From positions 78,552 to 142,551 of the forward strand of contig JAHHHO010000008.1 in assembly GCA_019359315.1 (NCBI GenBank): a stretch of DNA of 64,000 nucleotides, read 5' to 3'. Positions 57,527-64,000 of the stretch are shown here, piece by piece; within the stretch, counting starts at the first letter, position 1; every line of letters begins with the position of its first letter. The translations under genes and the position numbers were made by a program. Under the pieces are notes generated by a model that did not search any database, was not told the DNA's origin, and saw only the letters and a program-made list of their open reading frames with translations. Origin of the DNA: Myxacorys californica WJT36-NPBG1. GTDB taxonomy: Bacteria > Cyanobacteriota > Cyanobacteriia > Leptolyngbyales > Leptolyngbyaceae.

Positions 57527-59023
57527 ATGAGCCAAAACCATTTTGCTTTTCTCGGTAACGCTGTTTTAGCAGCGGCTGTTCTTGCGATCGCTCAAGCTGG
57601 GGCTGTTTCAGCAACGCCTTTGACGAATCCAACAAGTCAGACAGACAAAATTTCTATTGTTCAGCCATCTCAAACACAGGAGATTGCTGACTTCAGGAGT
57701 CAGGTTAAAGATGACGACAAAGACGACGCAAAAGACAGTGATCATGATGACGATCATGACCATGACGACCATGACCATGAAAGAGATGGTGACACGATTA
57801 AGAAATTACCAAAATCCATCTCTAGTGCTATCTTTAGCGATTTAGCCAAGCGGGTAGGGGAAGACGCTTCAGGGTTTCGCATCGTCAAATTTGAACAACA
57901 AGAATGGTCGAATGGTTGCTTAGGGCTAGGTAGTGGGGGAGATAGCTGTACTCAGGCCGTTGTTCCTGGATACCAAGTGGTTGTGGTTCGCGATCGACAG
58001 TATTGGGTGTATCGCACAGACGAATCGGGTTCTCTAGTAAGCTACGACGAAACCGTATCTCAAATGATAACTGCCCGTTCAACGGTTCTAATGACCCGTC
58101 AGCAGCAGTTGATGACTCGTCAAGTTAGCGCTACTAGCGTTCAGGCAACCAGCACAGAAAGCTCTACCGTCGCTGGTACATCGATGTCAGCCAGTGAAAC
58201 TACAAGTGCAACTACAATGGCGGGCGCTGCAATGACCAGCGCTGCAATGGGGGGCACCACAGTCGCTACTAGCTCGTCGATGGCTAGCTTCAGCGATGTC
58301 TCGTCCACGTACTGGGCTAGCTCGTTTATTGCCGAATTGGCGAAGCTAACCATCGTGAAAGGCTTTCCAGATGGCAGCTTCCGTCCTGACGATGTGGTGA
58401 CGAAAGCACAGTTTGCGGCAATCCTCCGTAAAGCGTTTGAACAAGCTAAAGTCCGTGATGCGATCGCGTTCCGAGATGTATCAAGCAGCTACTGGGCTTA
58501 CGGCGCAATCCGCGAAGCTTATGAGATGGGCTTCTTTGGCGATGAAACGAAGGAATTTAACCCAACGCTTCGTTTAACTCGATTAGATATTCTAGTTGCG
58601 TTAGCAAATGCCTTGAACTACACGACAACGACAGGTTCGGTCGAGACAATTTTATCGACATACACGGATGCGGCTAGCATTCCAACGCAGCACCGTTCAC
58701 TGATTGCTGCTCTAACCGAACGGGGGATTATTATCAACTATCCCAGTACCAGTCGTCTTGAGCTAACTCGTGTAGCAACCCGATCTGAACTGAGCGCATT
58801 TGTTTACCAAACGCTAACCACGATCGGCAAAGTTCAAAGCATCTCTTCGCCCTATGCGGTAGAAGTAAACCAGACCAGTAGCACTGGTAGCACCGCCGAG
58901 CAAGGCAAAAAACAAAACTGCAATCAGGGAATTGGCAACGGCTCAGAAGGATGTGATCCTGGCAACTCTCGTCCCCACGGCGGTAGCAATGACGAAGGCG
59001 GAAGAACGCCTGGAAATAAATAG
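57527..59023 (+). CDS. Secreted SLH-domain protein with an Asp/His-rich tract
   Basis: 498 residues from the ATG at 57527 (MSQNHFAFLGN), chosen because GAGAG lies just before it and it starts a signal peptide (NAVLAAAVLAIAQAGAVSATP); an ATG 12 codons upstream is the alternative. Residues about 60-90 are an Asp/His/Lys tract (including DHDDDHDHDDHDHERDGD) likely to bind metal ions. A small conserved domain follows (near 95-175: EDASGFRIVKFEQQEWSNGCLGLGSGGDSC..YRTDESGSLVSYD). After a Ser/Thr/Met-rich linker come three SLH motifs (FSDVSSTYWASSFIAEL, FRDVSSSYWAYGAIREA, YTDAASIPTQHRSLIAAL). The tail QNCNQGIGNGSEGCDPGNSRPHGGSNDEGG is a motif I have seen at the end of other cyanobacterial proteins. 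Confidence 0.88.
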   Translation: MSQNHFAFLGNAVLAAAVLAIAQAGAVSATPLTNPTSQTDKISIVQPSQTQEIADFRSQVKDDDKDDAKDSDHDDDHDHDDHDHERDGDTIKKLPKSISSAIFSDLAKRVGEDASGFRIVKFEQQEWSNGCLGLGSGGDSCTQAVVPGYQVVVVRDRQYWVYRTDESGSLVSYDETVSQMITARSTVLMTRQQQLMTRQVSATSVQATSTESSTVAGTSMSASETTSATTMAGAAMTSAAMGGTTVATSSSMASFSDVSSTYWASSFIAELAKLTIVKGFPDGSFRPDDVVTKAQFAAILRKAFEQAKVRDAIAFRDVSSSYWAYGAIREAYEMGFFGDETKEFNPTLRLTRLDILVALANALNYTTTTGSVETILSTYTDAASIPTQHRSLIAALTERGIIINYPSTSRLELTRVATRSELSAFVYQTLTTIGKVQSISSPYAVEVNQTSSTGSTAEQGKKQNCNQGIGNGSEGCDPGNSRPHGGSNDEGGRTPGNK

Positions 59024-59317
59024 TTACTAGTGACAAGAAAATACAGAAGTCACGATAGATTATTTGACGTTTAACTTTTCTACTGCGATCGTACTGAGTG
59101 AGATTATTCTTTCACTCAGTACGATTATTTTTTATTCCAGTACGATTATCTTTTATTAAAGGTGTTACCGTTCTCATCTCTAATGGAATTTTCTCTAAAC
59201 TGTCCTCACCAGGGGTGGAGAAGTTTAATACTGCACTTAGCTATCATTTGGTTAAATGTCATTCTATTGGCTTTTACCCAAGCCTAGACTTGGTATAGAA
59301 AGTTTTTTATTAAGCTT
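59024..59317 (+). other. Intergenic region with the SLH gene terminator
   Basis: About 290 bases. After the terminator at 59088-59132 the word CAGTACGATTAT recurs (59117-59128 and 59143-59154), a direct repeat. No gene was recognised. Confidence 0.4.
59088..59132 (+). terminator. Strong rho-independent terminator of the SLH gene
   Basis: ATCGTACTGAGTGA (59088-59101) pairs perfectly with TCACTCAGTACGAT (59112-59125), loop of 10 bases, followed by TATTTTTTATT. About 65 bases past the stop. Confidence 0.9.
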
Positions 59318-60418
59318 ATGCAGGTTTTAATTCTCGGTGGAAGTGGACGGATTGGCAGCAAAGTAGCGGCAGATTTGCTGGCCCACACCTCAGTAGCGAT
59401 TACGATCGCAGGACGCAATCTCACAACAGGTGCAAAACTCAGCCATCAACTGGGAGAGCGAGTTGAGTTCGTCGTTACAGATTTGAGCGATCGCACGCGG
59501 CTGGAAGAGGCAATTTCGAGAGCCGATCTTGTCATTCACTGTGCTGGGCCGTTTCTTTACCGAGATACCAGTGTGCTAAAAACCTGCATCGAGCGAGGCG
59601 TTAATTATCTGGATGTTAGCGATCATCCGTCGTTTACTCGAAAGGCGCTGGCGCATCGAGCAGAGGCAGAAGCCGCAGGTGTCACTGCAATCGTCAACAC
59701 TGGCATCTTTCCAGGCATTTCAAACAGCATGGTGCGGAGAGATGTGGAGCAGTTAGACAAACCCGAAAAAATTCACCTCAGCTATGTGGTGGCAGGCTCG
59801 GGCGGAGCAGGCGTCACGGTGATGCGAACGACGTTTCTAGGGTTGCAGCGCCCATTTCAGGCTTGGCTGAATGGGCAATGGCAGACCGTAAAGCCCTATA
59901 GCGATCGTGAGGTCGTCGAATTTCCCTCCTATGGCAAGATCGGCGTCTACTGGTTTGATATGCCAGAAGCGTTCACGCTGCCAGAGACATTTCCAGTTGA
60001 AAGTGTTGTGACCAAATTTGCGACCATTCCGCAGTTTTATAACTACCTAACTTGGAGCGTAGCGCGGTGGTGGCATCCCAAGCTGTTGCAAACAAAAGCG
60101 GTGATCGAGTTCTTGTCTCACGTCAGCCATGCTATGACTGATGTCAGCGATCGCTTTAGTGGAATTGGCGTGGCAATTCGCTCGGAGGTAACGGGTCAGA
60201 AGGAGGGTCAGGCAATGCGCTGTTGCTCGACGATGGTGCATCCTGACACCGCGATTTCGGCTGGAATGGGAACCGGGACGGTGGCAGAACTAATCTTGTC
60301 TGGAAAACTGAAGAAACCGGGAGTTTGGGCAGTAGAACAAGCGTTACCAACCGACCTGTTTGAAGTAATGATGCGCGATCGCGGTATTGAGATCAATCAG
60401 CAGTTACTTCCGGTGTAG
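59318..60418 (+). CDS. Saccharopine dehydrogenase-like NAD(P)-binding protein
   Basis: 366 residues. The N-terminal Rossmann fold is clear: VLILGGSGRIGSKVAADLLAH near residues 3-23 with GxGxxG. The two-part pattern of the saccharopine dehydrogenase family continues with DLVIHCAGPFLYRDTSVLKTCIERGVNYLDVSDHPSF near 71-107 and GVTAIVNTGIFPGISNSMVRR near 119-139. Saccharopine dehydrogenases reversibly make saccharopine, but many family members act on unknown substrates, so no reaction is claimed. The gene follows a 290-base gap after a strong terminator and is convergent with the antiporter gene. Confidence 0.85.
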   Translation: MQVLILGGSGRIGSKVAADLLAHTSVAITIAGRNLTTGAKLSHQLGERVEFVVTDLSDRTRLEEAISRADLVIHCAGPFLYRDTSVLKTCIERGVNYLDVSDHPSFTRKALAHRAEAEAAGVTAIVNTGIFPGISNSMVRRDVEQLDKPEKIHLSYVVAGSGGAGVTVMRTTFLGLQRPFQAWLNGQWQTVKPYSDREVVEFPSYGKIGVYWFDMPEAFTLPETFPVESVVTKFATIPQFYNYLTWSVARWWHPKLLQTKAVIEFLSHVSHAMTDVSDRFSGIGVAIRSEVTGQKEGQAMRCCSTMVHPDTAISAGMGTGTVAELILSGKLKKPGVWAVEQALPTDLFEVMMRDRGIEINQQLLPV

Positions 60419-60462
60419 AGGAGGAGGTGCTTGACCTGTTCCTCCTCGTATTGGTTTTAGCG
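60418..60462 (+). terminator. Possible terminator of the saccharopine dehydrogenase-like gene
   Basis: GAGGAGGA (60418-60425) pairs with TCCTCCTC (60440-60447); inside, GGT and ACC also pair. TATTGGTTTTAG follows, an imperfect T-tract. Confidence 0.4.
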
Positions 60463-60482
60463 CGATTAGAAGCAATCTATTC

Positions 60483-61751
60483 TCACGCGCCTTTGCCTTG
60501 TTCTTCCCGTTGTGCTGTATTCTCCTCTAGCGTAGTATTTCCTTCAATATTACGTTCATACCATTTCATCAGTGGCGTTGAGGTTACTCCATGTAAAAAG
60601 ATCGAAATCGCGATCGTCCAATAGGTGATCCAAGCAATTCGTTCTCCACTGTCGCCTTCCAGCCCAGACTTTAAGGCGTAGGCGAGATAGTAGATAGAGC
60701 CAACGCCTCGAATGCCAAACCAGCCGTAAAGCCATCGCGTCGCTGGGTGTACTCTTAGTCCTATGGTGCTAACCCAAGCTCCAATCGGGCGCACAACAAA
60801 TAGCAACAATCCAGCGATTAAAAAACCGCCGCCAGCATAGGTAAACATTGGCTCTTTTAGCAGGAGCGATCCGAGGAGCAAAATTGTGCCAATCTCAGAG
60901 AGTTTCTCGATCCGCTCAATAAACCGAAGCTGGGAATTTGACTTTTCGCCATCGCGTCTCCGGCGCATTGTTAGTCCTGCGACAAAGACAGCTAGAAAGC
61001 CATATCCATTAACAAATTCAGCCAAAGTGTAAGCAATAAAGATGACACTAAGAGAAACAAAGTCCTCCATCAGTTCATCCACAATGTGAAATTGTTGGAG
61101 GCGGCGATCAATCCATCGCACGGCTTTCGCTGCTGCAAATCCAACGACCGTTCCGGCAATGATCGCCCATACCAGATCGACCGCTGCCCATTGTTTAAAC
61201 CAGTTCTGCCAGTTTCCATCCTCTAGCAGATGCAGTCCAAAATACACGAAGGGAAAGGCCAGAGCATCATTCAGTCCGCCTTCTGAGGTTAAACCAAATC
61301 GCAGTTCATCGCGATCGCTGGGGTCATACAACTGCACTTCTGATGCCAAGACTGGATCGGTCGGGGCTAGGATTGCTCCTAGCAAAATAGCGGGTGCCCA
61401 GTCCAGTTTCAGAAGCCAATGACCCGCCGCCGCAACTGCAAAAATGGAAATGGGCATTAAAAATCCGATCAGCCGAGCTGTGGATTGCCAAGCCGAAAAC
61501 CGGATTGGACGACTGATTTTGAGTCCACACCCAAACAGCGAAATCAGAACGACAAATTCAGAGACTCGCTCCAGAATCTGCGTATCTGGACGGATTTTAA
61601 CTAAGTTGAGTCCATAAGGACCCAAACCCACGCCAACGATCAAATAAATAAGGGCATATGAAAGCGGAAGACGCCCAATTAAGCCTGAACCTAGAGTGAC
61701 TACAAGTAGGAGTACGCCAATAACAAGTAGGCTGAGAAGATAAGCGTCCAC
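60483..61751 (-). CDS. Cation:proton antiporter (CPA1/NhaP type)
   Basis: 422 residues with about 12 hydrophobic helices across the whole length and no long soluble C-terminal domain. The family core AILLGAILAPTDPVLASEVQ near residues 120-140 contains the ion-binding Asp in the TDP pattern, and RDELRFGLTSEGGLNDALAFPFVYFGL near 148-175 follows, also conserved in the family. Such antiporters exchange sodium (or potassium) for protons and help hold pH and salt balance. The start is the first ATG; the C-terminus ends in a short acidic tail. It precedes the WG-repeat gene by order on the same strand, with about 115 bases between. Confidence 0.9.
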   Translation of the reverse strand: MDAYLLSLLVIGVLLLVVTLGSGLIGRLPLSYALIYLIVGVGLGPYGLNLVKIRPDTQILERVSEFVVLISLFGCGLKISRPIRFSAWQSTARLIGFLMPISIFAVAAAGHWLLKLDWAPAILLGAILAPTDPVLASEVQLYDPSDRDELRFGLTSEGGLNDALAFPFVYFGLHLLEDGNWQNWFKQWAAVDLVWAIIAGTVVGFAAAKAVRWIDRRLQQFHIVDELMEDFVSLSVIFIAYTLAEFVNGYGFLAVFVAGLTMRRRRDGEKSNSQLRFIERIEKLSEIGTILLLGSLLLKEPMFTYAGGGFLIAGLLLFVVRPIGAWVSTIGLRVHPATRWLYGWFGIRGVGSIYYLAYALKSGLEGDSGERIAWITYWTIAISIFLHGVTSTPLMKWYERNIEGNTTLEENTAQREEQGKGA

Positions 61752-61866
61752 AAATTGCCTTTTACAAAAACCATCCTACTCTACGCTGCTCGTTTCATAA
61801 CTTAACTCCTCTTCAGACAGAATTTTGGGCTTAGACGCTATCGCTTTTAGTAGACGGAATTAAATT

Positions 61867-62943
61867 TTAGCGACGATTTGATTTCTGAATGTAGCCCCAC
61901 TTATCGCCCACTTTGACTCGCGCCATTCCGTCTGAAAATGACCCAGCTTCGTCAAATTGAGGGACGATCGCAATCTTTCCAGCGTGATTAATATAACCCC
62001 ACTGATTGTCGTACTTAACGGGCGCTAGTCCATCAGAAAACTGTGCAGCGTAGCTAAAATCTGCTGGAACCACTAATTTACCAGTTTTATCGATGTAGCC
62101 CCACAGTTGACCCATTTCAACAAGTGCCAACCCGTCCGAAAAATCAGATGCAAATTTAAACTTGGGTGGAATGATTTGCTTTCCAGTTTTGTCAATGTAG
62201 CCCCACTTGTCGCCGACTCGAACTCGCGCCATCGAGCCTGAAAAATTAAATGCGCCATCAAACTGAGGCTTAATCGCAATCTTTCCAGTCTTATCGATAT
62301 AGCCCCATTGCTTGCCGGCTCGAACAGCAGCTAATCCTTCCGAAAATTTCCAGCCATCGTCAAACTCTTGTTGAAAAGCAGCTTTCCCCGTCGGGCTGAT
62401 ATAGCGATACTTTTGACCGAGTTTAACGGCTGCTAAGCCTTCAGAAAATCCTGATGTGTATAGAAACTGTGGCTGAATTGCAACTTGCCCTTGGCGGTTG
62501 ATAAAACCAACGTTTTGATTCAGGCGAATCGCGGCTAACCCGTTTTGAAACGGTGCAGCAGTTTCAAATCGAGGCGAGACGACTAGCGTTCCGGTGCGAT
62601 CGATGTAGCCATAGCGATCGCCCGACTTCACAATGGCAAATCCTTCAGAAAAGGGAGAATAGAGTTCAAATTTTGATGTTGGTTGTACAGCAACTTTACC
62701 TGCGCGATCGATGTATCGGAATTCTTCTCCGACCTGAACTAGGGCAATGCCTTCAGAAAAATCGGTGGCACTATCGAACTGGTTAGGAATCGTGAGCGGA
62801 CTAGCTGACGTATTTTGAGCAATGGTCTGTCGCACAGAGTTTGCGCTCATAGATGCACGAAGGGGCACAGATTGAGTTTGAGACAAGAAACATGCGAGGC
62901 CAAAAGCGACACTAGCCCCAGCCACCAAGAGTAATTTGCTCAT
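61867..62943 (-). CDS. WG-repeat protein with signal peptide
   Basis: 358 residues. The N-terminus is a signal peptide (LLLVAGASVAFGLACFL). After a spacer, nine WG-type repeats follow, each 34-37 residues, with the pattern F(S/Q)(D/E)GLA.V..G..(W/F)GYI(D/N).(T/R)GK..(I/V).P.F; for example FSEGLAAVRAGKQWGYIDKTGKIAIKPQF and FSDGMARVKVGDKWGYI. Such repeats form beta-rich solenoid proteins. Individual repeats vary; the last four are nearly regular, and GDKWGYI recurs. The protein is probably exported to the periplasm or outer surface. WG-repeat proteins have no general known function; some bacterial ones appear with peptidoglycan or kinase partners, but none is near here. Confidence 0.9.
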   Translation of the reverse strand: MSKLLLVAGASVAFGLACFLSQTQSVPLRASMSANSVRQTIAQNTSASPLTIPNQFDSATDFSEGIALVQVGEEFRYIDRAGKVAVQPTSKFELYSPFSEGFAIVKSGDRYGYIDRTGTLVVSPRFETAAPFQNGLAAIRLNQNVGFINRQGQVAIQPQFLYTSGFSEGLAAVKLGQKYRYISPTGKAAFQQEFDDGWKFSEGLAAVRAGKQWGYIDKTGKIAIKPQFDGAFNFSGSMARVRVGDKWGYIDKTGKQIIPPKFKFASDFSDGLALVEMGQLWGYIDKTGKLVVPADFSYAAQFSDGLAPVKYDNQWGYINHAGKIAIVPQFDEAGSFSDGMARVKVGDKWGYIQKSNRR

Positions 62944-63359
62944 AAGGGAATTACTCCAGTCAAAGTAGAGGTCAGGCTCAACATTAAGAAACGGCTAACC
63001 ATGCTCTTTCTGCAGCAGATTGATGCGATCGCGAGGTGAGTTCTTTGGCAGAGCTAAACTTCTTTTACCAACACTGTGCAGTATTTGTTGAGGTTGTAAC
63101 CCGACACTTTTCAATTGTCTATTTAGTACTGCAAGCACTTGTTACAGACAAACTGAAGGGTGGGAATCGCCTCAGCAATACAGCGTAATTGATGAGTTTT
63201 GCCTTTACCTGAACTCTAGAATCAGCATTGTTTTATTCTAGGTCAGTCTATGTTGGTGCGTATCTATAGATGGTTAGTCTTGTAAATCAGCTTTGATGCC
63301 GTGTTTAGCTGTAGACAGACCAATGCAGCACCTTGTTCGGTTGTGGTTAATTGCTTTGG
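62944..63359. other. Intergenic region between the WG-repeat gene and the ABM gene
   Basis: About 416 bases, upstream of the WG-repeat gene and downstream of the ABM gene (both minus). No repeat, terminator or RNA gene was recognised. Confidence 0.4.
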
Positions 63360-63668
63360 CTATGTTTCTTTCTTGGTTTGAAGCACGAGGTTATAGTGCT
63401 CCACTGTGGGAAACGGATCATAGAAATGGTGAAGCAGATTCTTCCACTCTTGATACTGAGCAGACTGGCGAAAGCCAACCGTATGATCTTCTAACTTTTC
63501 CCATTGCACCAATAAGATGTATCTGTCCCTATTTTCGACACAATTCTGGAGTTGGTGCCAAAGATAGCCAGGCATAGAAGCGATAATCACAGACGCTTGT
63601 TGAAACGCGCTTTCAAAGGCTTGGCTTTGAGCAGGTTTCACATCAAGGATGGCAACTTCTAAAATCAT
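63360..63668 (-). CDS. Antibiotic biosynthesis monooxygenase (ABM)-fold protein
   Basis: 102 residues with the ABM ferredoxin-like dimer pattern: MILEVAILDVKPAQSQAFESAFQQA, then MPGYLWHQLQNCVENRDRYILLVQWEKLEDHTVGFRQSAQYQEWKNLLHHFYDPFP; the W-x-x-L-E-D-H pair is the usual family signature. Small ABM proteins may cleave quinone-like or haem-like compounds or serve as simple dimeric binding folds; substrate unknown. The C-terminus is VEHYNLVLQ, as in many family members. It stands alone, and a plus-strand frame antisense to it (from 63293) is not a gene. Confidence 0.8.
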   Translation of the reverse strand: MILEVAILDVKPAQSQAFESAFQQASVIIASMPGYLWHQLQNCVENRDRYILLVQWEKLEDHTVGFRQSAQYQEWKNLLHHFYDPFPTVEHYNLVLQTKKET

Positions 63669-64000
63669 GTCGTTTATTTAACCAAATTCATACTAATCTG
63701 CCTACTGCAATGCTAGGCGCAACAACCGAACGGTCGTGTTCAGCGGACGCAAACAACCTGTGCACCTCAACAAAGCGGAATGATACATTCCGCTGTAACA
63801 GCTGGAATTCCTTACTGCTCTGATTTGCTGAGCTTCCACGGCTGCTGTCTCCACCCTAACTTCTGTCTTGCTGCCTGCTTGACTGACAGAAGTACTGGAA
63901 GTTGAAACGAAAGCTAGGAGGGAAGCAGAGCCTGATTTAAGCTGATAAGTTACCACACAAATCGGCAAAATCAATGGCACCTACTTCCCGTCTCTATCAT
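63669..64000. other. Right-edge region without a confirmed gene
   Basis: The last 330 bases. A 92-codon frame runs on the minus strand from 63980 to 63702 but has no recognised family and a Ser/Arg/Leu-rich composition, so it is not called. AGCGGAATG and CATTCCGCT (63772-63780 and 63784-63792) form a perfect 9-bp hairpin with a 3-base loop; its role is unclear. Confidence 0.35.

Noticed and set aside
63293..63577. 94-codon frame on the plus strand with a hydrophobic start
   Set aside because: Antisense to the ABM-fold gene, which has clear family patterns.
63702..63980. 92-codon frame on the minus strand
   Set aside because: No family, odd composition and no ribosome site; kept only as a remark in the right-edge entry.

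Overview
The window is chromosomal DNA of a filamentous-type cyanobacterium, most like the Leptolyngbya/Oscillatoria side of the phylum. The evidence is internal: RNA polymerase beta-prime split into rpoC1 and rpoC2, photosystem genes (btpA, psb28), a CP12 gene, many GCGATCGC (HIP1-type) octamers in coding sequence, several cyanobacterial proteins of unknown function and SLH-domain envelope proteins. Genus or species cannot be fixed from what I can see. No rRNA, tRNA, CRISPR array or prophage was recognised.

Layout. 1-2.05 kb: a creatininase-family gene cut by the left edge, divergent btpA, and a 0.58-kb internally deleted IS66-family element that still has its terminal inverted repeats. 2.1-4.6 kb: a minus-strand osmoprotectant ABC operon (ATPase, permease, lipoprotein binding protein) with its own terminator. 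4.7-6.3 kb: a membrane-anchored alpha/beta hydrolase. 6.4-17.4 kb: the conserved minus-strand block rpsT - tatD - rpoB - rpoC1 - rpoC2, closed by a strong terminator, with hisD divergent from rpsT. 19.3-26.2 kb: a frameshifted XRE regulator remnant, a universal stress protein, fabG, a TPR-like membrane protein, a TPM-domain (Psb32-like) protein and a YtxH/DUF948 pair. 26.5-31.1 kb: a beta-helix/SLH surface protein, psb28-moaB, and a Ctp-type protease.

31.4-41.4 kb: a TPR-like lipid- or envelope-associated protein overlapping a YdcF-type protein, fructosamine kinase, an M16 peptidase, a CP12 gene behind a 0.7-kb structured intergenic region, a hexapeptide acetyltransferase, an orphan DNA methyltransferase and a GH57/DUF3536 glycoside hydrolase. 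41.8-46.9 kb: one 5-kb gene that joins a phytase-like esterase domain, split by an inserted glycerophosphodiesterase, to a type I phosphodiesterase/pyrophosphatase; a candidate Pho box lies upstream. 47-50.3 kb is the most accessory-looking part: an AT-rich gene encoding a threefold-repeat protein of unknown family, a 21-bp repeat array with inverted copies, and a small conserved cyanobacterial protein.

50.5-64 kb: ribD, a DUF362 protein, a receiver-only response regulator overlapping a sensor kinase, a pentapeptide-repeat protein, a second SLH protein with an Asp/His-rich tract and a perfect palindrome resembling an NtcA/CRP-family site upstream, a saccharopine-dehydrogenase-like protein, a CPA1 antiporter, a WG-repeat protein and an ABM-fold protein. 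The best candidates for new biology are the tripartite phosphodiesterase, the repeat array plus its neighbour, the unknown threefold-repeat protein, the output-less receiver/kinase pair and the structured region before cp12.
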